The notes beneath the pieces are model-generated. The model saw only the letters and a program-made list of their open reading frames with translations. It made no database searches and was not told the DNA's origin. Below are positions 55,401 through 64,000 of a DNA stretch of 64,000 bases, in pieces. The stretch's first letter is position 1; every line of letters starts with the position of its first letter. Source of the stretch: Owenia fusiformis (lineage: Eukaryota; Annelida; Polychaeta; Sabellida; Oweniidae); assembly GCA_903813345.2 (NCBI GenBank), contig CAIIXF020000007.1, positions 17,218,714-17,282,713 on the forward strand, in the 5' to 3' direction. Made by a program: the position numbers and the translations under genes.

Positions 55401-57727
55401 AGTTTTTCGAGCACTGGTAGTATTTTTTCTGACTGGATCGGCCCACATAATCGACTCGAGAGAAAAAAGTTGTTTTTTTCATTTTTCGTTTGGTTATTAT
55501 TTTCCCTGTCGTCTGAGAGTATGGATTATTTTTATGAGAATATGTAATGGTTATCTACACATTTTAGAACAGATGAATATTCGGCAAAAAATCATTCAGT
55601 GTATTTATTCAAAAAAGATCAGAACTATACGGTGACGCATCAGCTGTACGGTGACGCTTCCTTAGATTTTATGAAGTGCTCGAAGCTTACTGTTCGAACA
55701 AGAGGTAAAGAAGCGTCAGATCTACATGTACATTATCACTGGTAAGTATCAAGCGAAGGTTACAGACGTCACCTTCGCATTTAAGATGGCGGACAGGAAG
55801 TATTAATTTCGATATTTTTAGTTTTCATGGAATTAACTATTTGAAAGTTGACGTAATGCTTTGGTATCATATGAACTAATCCAGACAAAGATAGCCTACA
55901 CAGCCATCTTTACCCCATGCAAGATATTGCATCTTTCATCCTAAAAAGTCACACGTGCAAGATGAGATTTAATTGTGACATCCCTTGTTTTAAAACATCA
56001 ATAACATAGCAACAAGAGAGTTTTTGGTTTCATGATCTTTACCGTATCATACATTTCCAGTAACCTTCCATTAAGCGGTGGAAGATATCGTTGAACTGTA
56101 GCGCCCATGTGCTATATATGAACAAATGATCATACTCCAGAGTTTCCATTTCATACAATCTTAGTCTCATTTAGTTCATCAAAGCATAGCGTCACCGTAC
56201 AGCTGGTGCGTCACCGTACAAATTTGATCTTTTTTAAATATACATAATGCAGGGTTGTTTGCTGAATCTTCGCCCGTTCTAAAATGTGTAGTCAACAAAT
56301 ACATATTCTCATAAAAATAATCCATACTCTCAGACGGCAGGGAAAATAATAACCAAACGAAATGTGAAAAACAACCTTTTTTCACTTGGGTTGATTATGT
56401 GGGCCGATTCACTCAGAAAAAATCCGAACAGTGCTCGTAAAACGTTTATCATAATCAGTAAGTTAAAACCATTTCTAAGAGAATGCTGTTTTTATTTCAC
56501 ATGAAATCGTATTAGTTTTCATCAAATTAATTTTTTTAAACCCTTGTCATAGTTTTTGCTTCAAAGCAGTTAATTTGCGTTACCGTACAGAAAACTGTAC
56601 TCCGCTATTTTTTGACGCTGTACGGTGACGCCTGCTTACGCGATGGTAAGGCGTGATGGTCGCGGTTTTAGATTAAAATTGTGAAAATCCTCATTTCACC
56701 AGCTCGTTTTCAAACCAAGCAATAATTTTTTTTGTATTATTACTAGCTTAATAAGCAAAACATAGAGTGTTTTTCACATGATGAACTGATACAACACAAG
56801 TAAACTTACCAAAAGTACCACATGTTCCATACACTCCATGTGTAGTGATAACGATACATACAACAGCCAGAAGTGCAGCAATATTCGCTACCACTACATC
56901 TGAAACAAAGAATGACACATTATGTGACCTATAATATTGTGTCTTAAGATACAAATCAAATACCCATATGGCATATTGGCCTTTAAGATAATTGACCTTT
57001 AAGATAACCTTGGCATATGGAAAATATATTTACCATTCTTAACTGACTAATGCGTTTGACCTACTAAAGTGACACCAATAGACTGCATACCATATTTGAG
57101 ATTCCGAGCCAATGTTTTTGTCATATTGACCACCATTGATGATATACTGATATCTGAATTATCATGTGACCTTAACCTATTAATTTCAGGTTTACATTCC
57201 ATGAATTTTATAAAGAGATATTCAGCTTCACAGATATTGAAATAAAAAACAAAAATTGCCTTAATTTAGCACAAGTGATATTTGTTCTTAGATGGCCCAA
57301 ATTACAATTATGTCCCAAACTGACACCAAGAGCATGTATCGACCCATGAAGTTACCCTGACATGTTAACATCACCTTGATATTACATGATCTAATATTAT
57401 TATCATTTATGAAATATGTATACGATATCCTATGATTTTGAGTAATATCATTTTTATCCATGAGTTGATATCAATATCTGGACAGGAATTTGGGATGAAT
57501 TTTGATAAGATAATTTGTTTGACGTTATATTGTTTTTATTATTCTATTGCCATGCAGTTATGTAGTGCTTTAGTTCAGTTTAAAAAAGAGTTGATAAAGG
57601 ATCCAGAAGGATTCGAAATGTACTAAAAAATAAATACATAAATGTTGAGAATTGAAAACTTTTTTTTATTTTTTATTAAAGAATTAACTTACATTTTGCC
57701 TGCTGCTTCACAATAAGATGCAAATGC
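49410..57727 (-). CDS. VOPP1: VOPP1/WBP1-family membrane protein, 5' exon missing
   Basis: Single-pass endolysosomal/Golgi membrane protein that binds WW domains through PY motifs. Exons (minus): 57727-57693, 56899-56810, 55096-54970, 51986-51876, 51318-51249, 49609-49410; 633 nt, 210 aa, all phases agree. Seen: a Cys-rich lumenal part (YCEAAGKICSGSEYCCTSGC), then WNMWYFWFIIIFVLMSCFGG as the transmembrane segment, then basic YWKRRQ, then a Pro/Tyr-rich cytosolic tail. The tail carries PPAY, LPPY and PPPY motifs. VOPP1 has the same order, CCxxxCC then LWYFWFLL then RRR then PPxY. The exon with the start codon and signal peptide must end in phase 0 upstream of 57727. I did not find it; it may lie in the repeat-filled 57728-64000 or beyond the window. 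The gene's introns hold about 5 kb of repeats. Confidence 0.82.
49688..50852. mobile_element. hAT-like TIR element in VOPP1-like last intron
   Basis: The termini CAGTGGCGTAGGAA and, reversed, CAGGGGCGTAGGAAG bound about 1.17 kb without a transposase. A second repeat sits inside near 50550-50745 with four to five GATCCGAAAA-type words and TTTTTCGGTATTTCGG next to CCCACCCCTA, so the insertion is nested. Flanking target duplication is not clear (CATAT against TATAT). Confidence 0.55.
52178..53688. mobile_element. Element with TATCGTACC ends carrying a 162-bp tandem array
   Basis: TATCGTACCTAA at 52178 is mirrored at 53677-53688, and a second internal TATCGTACC makes a perfect hairpin at the right end. 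Between them lie about eight copies of a 162-bp unit, then a CCGCCCGCCCACCCGCCCGT stretch. Terminal repeats plus a ~160-bp core array plus a simple repeat is the layout of Helentron-type non-autonomous elements described in bivalves; homology to them is not established here. Confidence 0.6.
52275..53625. repeat. 162-bp satellite array, ~8 copies
   Basis: The marker GACGTTGATATGTAGAAACA recurs at 52404, 52566, 52728, 52890, 53052, 53214 (variant), 53375 (variant) and 53537 (variant). Spacing is 162 bp throughout, with one 161-bp step. Copies differ at only a few sites, suggesting recent spread or homogenisation. Confidence 0.95.
53738..54920. mobile_element. CAC-ended TIR element with subterminal repeats, 5-bp TSD ATGAA
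   Basis: The left end CACGATGCCCATGTCAA and reversed right end CACGGTGCCCATGTCAA continue as about 50 bp of inverted repeat. ATGAA flanks both sides (53733-53737, 54921-54925). About nine copies of AAACTGCGCGCCTA-like words in both orientations sit near 53794, 54169, 54198, 54219, 54454, 54485, 54853, 54877 and 54893. No transposase; 1183 bp. Confidence 0.85.
55189..56655. mobile_element. Foldback element with ~470-bp arms, 5-bp TSD ATGGT
   Basis: The left end CACGCCTAACCATCGCG and reversed right end CACGCCTTACCATCGCG start arms at 55189-55658 and 56189-56655 that match closely throughout. ATGGT flanks both sides (55184-55188, 56656-56660). Eight copies of the word GTACGGTGACG (either strand) sit at both ends of each arm. 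The 530-bp centre is unique and shows no gene. Open frames in the arms are mirror images, not genes. Confidence 0.9.
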
Positions 57728-57818
57728 CTGAAAGTACAAAAAAAAATAGCATGACATTGTGAGATATTCTAATATTTTATATTTCTAGTAAACCTGTCTT
57801 AGTGAACACTCAGTTTAA

Positions 57819-59026
57819 AGGAACATTCCTGGCCAAACCTTTTCTATCCTGATGTGATAGCTATAACCATATATATACTTTCCATATTTAGCAAAACACC
57901 AGGAAATGTTTTAATATAGTCAATATTGATAATTCAAAAATGTAGTGCTCATTTCCAGTAAGCTGCCATCTTTTAAGATTTTACTCAGGAAGTGATGTCA
58001 TCGACTCTCAACTTCCAAGACCTTGCATATAACAGTATAGGGAAGTAGCACAGAATCACTTCTAGACAAGTGGTTTTTACTTTATGTGCAAAAATATTTT
58101 CAGAGTTTGTCAGCTTAGAATAATAGAATAGACTTATTGAAGGATTAAATCATAGACAAAATTGAAAAAGAATGCACAGCTGGTTTTTGTAATTCTTAAT
58201 AGCTCCTTATAATGTTATATGCAAAGTTGAGAGTCGATGACATCACTTCCTGAGTAAAATACTAAAAGATGGCAGCCTACTGGAATTCAGCACTACATTT
58301 TCAAGTGATCAATATTGACTATATTAAAACATTTTTCCCTGTTTTGCTAAATATGGAAAGTATATATATATGGTTATAGCTTACTCACTTCGAGAGCCAT
58401 GTTAGATTTTGAAACTTATGGCTCTCAAACGGAGAGGTGAACAGCTGATCAATAGTGACCTTTGAAACTGAATTAAGTCGATCCGCGGCTTACTTTTGGT
58501 CTCTAACTGTGTCTTACATCAGTATCATCAATCCGTGTAAGTATTGGAGCGCTGGAGTACTTCTTTTTCGATCAAGACTTGTAAATTGTTCATCGAGTTA
58601 AAGTTTTACAGACCTATTTCCAATATGGCGGTTTGCTAGGTGCGAGATACGCAACGAACGAAATGAATTTTGAGAATTAGTTAGGTTCGGACAACCTCCG
58701 GAGATTTACGAAAATGTCCGAGCAGAAACCGCCATATTGGAATTTGGCAGTAAAACGATTTCCTCGACTAACAATTACAAGTCTTGATCGAAAAAGAAGT
58801 ACTCCAGCGCTCCAATACTTACACGGATTGATGATACTGATGTAAGACACAGTTAGAGACCAAAAGTAAGCCGCGGATCGACTTAATTCGATTTCAAAGG
58901 TCACGATCATTGAGCTGTCCAAATGCTCCGTGGGAAAGCTATTATATCAAAATCCAAATAGCTTTCGCAGGAAGTAAGTTATAGCTACCATATTAGGAGA
59001 GAAATGGTCTGGCCAGGAATGTTCCT
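57819..59026. mobile_element. AGGAACATTCC-family inverted-repeat element
   Basis: The left end AGGAACATTCCTGGCCAAAC and reversed right end AGGAACATTCCTGGCCAGAC are each preceded by TTAA, and beyond that by CAGT on the left and CAGT on the right. Either TTAA or CAGT can be the target duplication. Long arms match (for example TTTAGCAAAACA.., GTCATCGACTCTCAACTT). It is interrupted in its right arm by the element at 58380-58978. Confidence 0.75.
58380..58978. mobile_element. Near-perfect palindromic element inserted in the 57819 element
   Basis: Ends are CTTACTCACTTCG and, reversed, CTTACTTCCTGCG. Arms of about 260 bp are nearly identical (for example GTAAGTATTGGAGCGCTGGA and its mirror) around a centre near 58680. 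TTATAG flanks both sides; reading the boundary two bases later gives an 8-bp TTATAGCT. The uninterrupted copy of the host sequence at 57860 shows the empty site. Confidence 0.88.
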
Positions 59027-59098
59027 TTAACAGTGTGCTACACAGACAGTGAACACTTTTATGACTCCTGAACTGTTCCCTACATAGAGGTTTTATTG

Positions 59099-60768
59099 TA
59101 GGCACAACCCTTCAATAAAATCATCAATGCATAGTATTGTATATGTACATGTGTTACCAATGAAAATATTTTTGAATATGGTGTCGATCTTTTTGGATGA
59201 TGGTTTGTAACAAATTTTTCATATTTTCACGAGGGACTTTCAAAAAGATATCAGCTAGGTCCAGTTGATATAAAGTGTGTTTACAGCTGCAATAAAATGA
59301 AACTCTTATACACATGGGAACTGAAGCAATTATTTTACTTTATTAGACACATTTAATATGAAAACATCGATGTGGAATAGAAATTGTTGAAGGTGACATG
59401 AAAATTCCAAATTAATCATGTGTAAGTACAGAAGAGACAGGATCTTATTTGGCCACTTTAGCAGATAATTCAGATTTTACACATAATAAATTAGAAAGGA
59501 TTCTCTTTGAGATATGATATCTTTTCTCAGGATAAACCACATATCCATCCTTAGTACCTATCCTGGATTCTTCTGATAACTGTGATTATACAGCTAGCTA
59601 TTAGTAAATTAACTCTGCCAGCACAGTGACATAAACTATTATTAACATGAAACATGAACCAATTGTTGCTAAAACCCATAGCTCTATAGCTATATAGTAT
59701 AATACCTACAATATTGATGTATCACCATAAAATGGCTTCACGTTTTCAAGAGCCTGTTTTCTAGTCTAGAATTCTCTAGAACTAATTAGTGTAAAATGGA
59801 TCATATGACAGGACGTATAATACTCATCATATCTCCTTTCTTAGCACATGGAGTGAGGCTAAATCAAAAGGTTACCATGGTTATCCATGATGCATATAAC
59901 TGAGAGTTTGAAAAAACATATTTAAGTTTGCTTCTCTGACTTTAACAGTTTTAAAGGGGAACAAAAAACTAAAATATACTTGAAACTACATGTATATTTA
60001 AGACAAATAGACTGAATAATAGTAAATATCTTAGAATAATGATTTACATTTCATAAATTCTACAGGAGCTAGTTTTTTAATATAAAATCTTGAGTTGAGA
60101 ATGTACAGAACATTTCATTTATTTAGCATAGCATTGCATATTCTCCTAAATGGTTTAAAATGGGTTTGGAGGTTGAGGTCTCTCACAACATGTATGCCAG
60201 TTTTTTTAGTTTTATTTCAATTGGAACTATTTACTGCTTTTTTTATTTCAAGTGAATACCTGTACACAAAAAGCCTCATAAAACATAAATAAATAAAATG
60301 AATATTTTTTATATATATACTGGTATCAAGGTTATCCTGATCACATGCCAAAGCACATGCCTACTTCGTTTCTATACGCTATATAACAGGGGACAGCATG
60401 TCCTAAACTATGAATCATATAACCAATTTTTCAATGGCAATGTCAACAAGAGTTGAATTATACACAATTCTACAAGTGTAAGTTTAAATAAGTCAACCTA
60501 TGATCTTTAAAACATGTGAAGGTTTATGAAACGTTTTATGAGTAAACGTCCAGAACAAAATATCAGGGTTTAGATATTTAGATATTTATATTTCAAATAA
60601 ATGAACCATAAAAACTAAAAAAAAGATATTCTTGTCTAGTATTACAGTATAACACATTTGACCTTGGTATTTGTAATTACATCCTCACATTGACTAACAC
60701 AGCTACAGCCCAAAAATTTCATTTCTTGATTATTGTTTGAACATACTTCAAATATGATTTGTCATTCT
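59099..60768. other. Unassigned region upstream of the VOPP1-like exons
   Basis: No exon, repeat or RNA gene is recognised. It could hold the missing first exon's intron or promoter, but I found no minus-strand ATG-plus-signal-peptide exon ending in phase 0. Confidence 0.4.
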
Positions 60769-61286
60769 CACACCGGAATAGCCTGACTACGGTAAAGTCA
60801 GATACCATTGTCACAAATGGCGGACACAACTGTCGCTTCAACTGTTATCACTTGGTCCTCATTGCATGGGATTTTATTGTTGTTAATTCTGTACATGCAT
60901 TAAGCTCTTGTGATAATGTATCATATGAAATCCCATGTTCGATCAAATTGGGTTGGAATAGCCACAATATAGCGTCTTCGATATCGTCAATGACAACGGA
61001 AACTGAATTTGAGTAATTTAGAAAGACAATGACATATGGTAATTACAGTGTCCGTTGTCCCATATCTCATTTTGAACGGTTAAATTAAAGACTTTATTTC
61101 GATGGTAGAACCTTATTAACTGTACAATAAGCATTAAGACACTTTGATTGATTGTTGTTCCAAAGGAATTTAGTCTTGGTGCTCTATTAAACATACAGTT
61201 CATGAAAATCTAATTGAAGCGATGGTTATGTCCGCCATTTGTGACAACGGTCTCTGACTTTACCATAGTCAGGCTATTCCGGGGTG
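60769..61286. mobile_element. CACnCCGG-ended TIR element, 5-bp TSD ATTCT
   Basis: The left end CACACCGGAATAGCCTGACT and reversed right end CACCCCGGAATAGCCTGACT continue as about 75 bp of inverted repeat containing TGTCACAAATGGCGGACA. ATTCT flanks both sides (60764-60768, 61287-61291). 518 bp, no transposase. Confidence 0.88.
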
Positions 61287-61289
61287 ATT

Positions 61290-61592
61290 CTACATTCTAT
61301 TTCATAAAAAATAAAGTCTTTAATTAAACCGATCAAAATGAGATACGGGACAACGGACACTGTATTATCATATGTCGTTGTCTATGTAAATTATTTCAAA
61401 TTCAGATTCCGGAGTCATTGACAATATCGAAGATGCTATATTGTGGCGATACACGACCCATTTTGATCGAAATTGGGATTTCATATGATACATCATGACA
61501 AGAGCTTAATACTTGCCATGCCATGAAATGAGGACCAAATGATTGAAAAGTTGAAGCGATTTATGTCTACCATTTTGTCACAAATGGCAGAC
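61290..61592 (-). mobile_element. Truncated inverted copy of the 60769 element
   Basis: Read on the minus strand it follows the left half of the neighbouring element (TTGTGACAAAATGG.., CATATGAAATCCCA, GACAACGACATATGA) but lacks both termini. Confidence 0.7.
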
Positions 61593-63249
61593 AGGTTCAA
61601 CTGCTTGCCTTTGAAGCAGTTTAACAGACGGTATCTATCTCATTGGTCCGAATATCAATCATACGAATCCTATTTGACCGATTCCTAATGAAATGGACTA
61701 TTACTAAGCCTCCAACAGCCATTAAAGAGTGTAACTTTGCAGAATGAATTGATCTATTTTGATGGCATGTCGGGATTACGAAAAAGACCGCCCGCCGACC
61801 AGTCACAATCCACAGTTGGATCCATGAGGTGGGAGGTCGGTGCTTGGTTGGCGGTCTGTTTTTTACACAATCACTGTTCTAAAACAATAAGTACTTGAAC
61901 AACAGTAATCACCTATTACCGTACATATTACGTTGTTTTAAGCAATTTAAGTCCATTTTTCGAATGTTTTCTCTTAATTGAAAAGTCCTTAAAATGAATG
62001 AAATGAACGCCAATGCGCCTTTATAAATAGAGAAAGACTTTCATACACCCTTCTTTCAAATTAACACCCATAGACCTATTCACTAGAACCCCCCGTTGTG
62101 TTGAAAATGAATAAAAGTGTCTGGAAATAGATTCCATATGTTCCTGAATCTTATCCCCTCATTTAGAAACCAATCTGAATATAAAAATGGTTTGTGATGA
62201 CACGTAAATTGGAAAACTATTTTGATATATTTGGTCAATGAAAACACAGAATCAAAGCATACAATTTGATCCTGGGCAATATTAACTACATGTAATTGAT
62301 CTTTCTTATAAGTGAATTTCATCCTAGCAACGATCAGCAATGGGCGAGGAAGATTTACCTCAAATGTTCACATCAAAAATAAACTTCATAGGCTCTTGCC
62401 TCACCGCCCGCTTTTTAAACCTTAATAAAACGTTCTGGCATTATTCTTTAGGTAACTGGTTGAACATTTATTGCAAAGACGTGTCTAACGATCCCGGACC
62501 TACATACAGTAACTGACATACATACAGTAAAATAATGTTCTGAATGAACGCTGCAGTTAAAATCTTGATATCTCAAAACATATTTAAGTGGGACTCCTCT
62601 TATGGTAACTGTAAACTCAATTTATATTCCTAAATGCTGAAATAGCCTAGATTAAGGCATGTCCATCCATTTTAAGAAAATAAGCCTGACAAAGAAGATG
62701 TTAAGCCAAACGTTGCCCTGATAGCTCAGAAAAAGTGAATTTCCCCCTACTTGGGGCCTTGTTTATACTGGAACCAATATTAGGACAACGGTGTTTGAGT
62801 TTTTGCCTGGACAGACACGGACAGAGCCGTTCTCTATATCCCTCCAAACTTCATTCGATTGGATACCTAATTACCATCGAAATCAGGAATATCGTTTTCC
62901 AATTGTCAAATTGGTCAGTGGCACCAAAATCAAGTGAAAATGGCAATAAGATTTCATAAGACTGCCTGTTAACGCAGCTTTTTTTCGCAAATATTTAATC
63001 TTAACAACAGGTAGACTTTTTTCTCTTGGTCGGTCTTTTACATAGTAGTCGGTCTTTTACATATCTTTTCAAACCCTGTTTTGAGGCTACCTATGGAAAA
63101 CACCAACCAGTTGGTGGTCGGTGGGGTAGGTCTTTTCATAAACCCATGGCATGTCAGTTTACATCCTCTCTGGATTTGGGATTTTTTACTTTTTATCAAG
63201 GAGGATTGGAAGCCAGAGTTCCAACTCAATACTCTTTAATCACCAGCCG
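61593..63249. other. Unassigned region with repeat relics
   Basis: No gene is seen. 62790-62868 (GGACAGACACGG.., TATATCCCTCCAAACTTCAT, CGATTGGATAC) matches the outer end of the Helitron-like copy at 47260-47325 and is probably its relic. Other stretches show nothing recognisable. Confidence 0.4.
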
Positions 63250-63454
63250 CAGGCCCGTAGCCAGGGGGGGTTCGCAGGGTTCGGGCGAACCCCCCCCTGG
63301 CCAAAAATTCTTTCAAAATCATGCAGTTTTTGACCATTTTGAGCACTTCTCTAGTGATTTTAGCCTAATTTGGGCCAAAATTGTCAAATGTGAACCCCCC
63401 CTGGAAATTTTTGAAAATTGAACCCCCCCTTGGCAAATCCTGGCTACGGGCCTG
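63250..63454. mobile_element. CAGGCCCGTAGCCAGG-ended hAT-like MITE, copy 3
   Basis: CAGGCCCGTAGCC at the left and GGCTACGGGCCTG at the right give perfect 13-bp termini. The interior is closely similar to copy 1 (for example TTCTTTCAAAATCATGCAGT). No matching target duplication is seen, which may mean rearrangement or decay of a flank. Confidence 0.75.
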
Positions 63455-63705
63455 CCAGGTAATGCGATATTGCCGATCATGCCTGTATATTTTTACAGCT
63501 GCAGGGAGAATGAACGATATTCTCCAACAAAGCTGGCGTCATTATTGTCTGAATTTACCTGGCTATAAATTCACAATCAGCATTTAAAATATTGAAACTA
63601 ATGGTCATCTAATTAAGCCACTAACGATCTTGATTTACCTTCTTCTAAGGCCACTGTATTGTGGCCTTCCATTAAAGATAAATTCCTGCATGAACAACTG
63701 GTCAT

Positions 63706-64000
63706 CAGGGCCGTCAGATGGGGGGGGGGGATTTATTTTATGTATAGTCTCAGACACTTTTAAAGTGCCCTGACATCATCAAATACTAGTAGCTTTTTGA
63801 TATAGTCAATGATTCTTGGAGACTAACACTTACTCGCCCTCTGGCATCCCCACCAGTCATATACTTTGAAAGTGCCTAGAAAGCACCAAATAGGATCTTA
63901 AAATTGTAAAATATTCTAGGAGAGTTGGCCACCCCTCACATCCCCCACAAAACAGTTGAAATAATTCTGAATTTTGTGTATTGTCTCAGACACTTTTAAA
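63706..64000 (+). mobile_element. hAT-like element running off the window
   Basis: It starts CAGGGCCGTCAGATGG, a common hAT-type end, then a poly-G run. The phrase GTCTCAGACACTTTTAAA occurs at about 63747 and again at the last bases of the window, a direct repeat spaced about 236 bp. The right end is outside the window. Confidence 0.4.

Larger units (their letters stand above)
57786..59098. mobile_element. Outer element of a three-deep nest
   Basis: TAAACCTGTCTTAGTGAACA at the left is mirrored by a weaker TAAAACCTCTATGTAGGGAA at the right, with GTGAACAC present on both sides. A similar AAAACCTGTCTAATATAAAC occurs at 21763. The interior is filled by the two younger elements. Confidence 0.4.

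Noticed and set aside
63635-63682. Minus-strand mini-exon (acceptor TTCATGCAG, donor GTAAAT) as the missing VOPP1-like exon
   Set aside because: Its end phase is wrong for the exon at 57727, it encodes no signal peptide, and it contains a GGCCAC/GTGGCC palindrome typical of repeats.

Overview
The window is a piece of a metazoan nuclear genome. It is AT-rich, has many short introns with ordinary GT-AG splice sites, and carries five recognisable animal genes. The dense load of small non-autonomous DNA transposons, Helitron-like repeats, LINE 3' ends and a tRNA-derived SINE suggests a marine invertebrate. Some repeat styles recall molluscs, but the sequence alone does not fix the species.

Layout: (1) 1425-19235 (+) is a complete 20-exon Tousled-like kinase (TLK), 819 aa, with a perfect E2F-type site and a perfect CRE upstream. 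(2) 24892-27000 (-) is a complete three-exon alpha-tubulin, 451 aa, with TATA and CCAAT boxes; it converges on TLK. (3) 29670-37492 (-) is a complete 11-exon GRASP/GORASP Golgi stacking protein, 419 aa, plus a probable alternative terminal exon at 32409-32774. (4) 38063-41335 (+) is a complete six-exon NABP/SOSS-B single-stranded-DNA-binding protein, 204 aa. It is divergent from GORASP across a 570-bp shared upstream region. (5) 49410-57727 (-) is a VOPP1/WBP1-family membrane protein with PPxY-type motifs. Its first (signal peptide) exon was not found. I derived all exon joins by hand; every listed join keeps frame.

The rest is introns, UTRs and repeats. The most interesting group is three palindromic elements at 53738-54920, 55189-56655 and 60769-61286. 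All have terminal repeats starting with CAC and exact 5-bp target duplications (ATGAA, ATGGT, ATTCT); two carry many subterminal motif copies. A three-deep nest of elements lies at 57786-59098. Helitron-like elements with CTAG ends recur in both orientations. Three host splice acceptors (TLK exons 5 and 20, GORASP exon 8) sit inside tandem repeats.

The five genes are housekeeping genes (chromatin/S-phase kinase, cytoskeleton, Golgi, DNA repair, endolysosomal/WW-binding membrane protein) and do not form one pathway. No CRISPR array, rRNA, intact tRNA or retrovirus-like element was seen.
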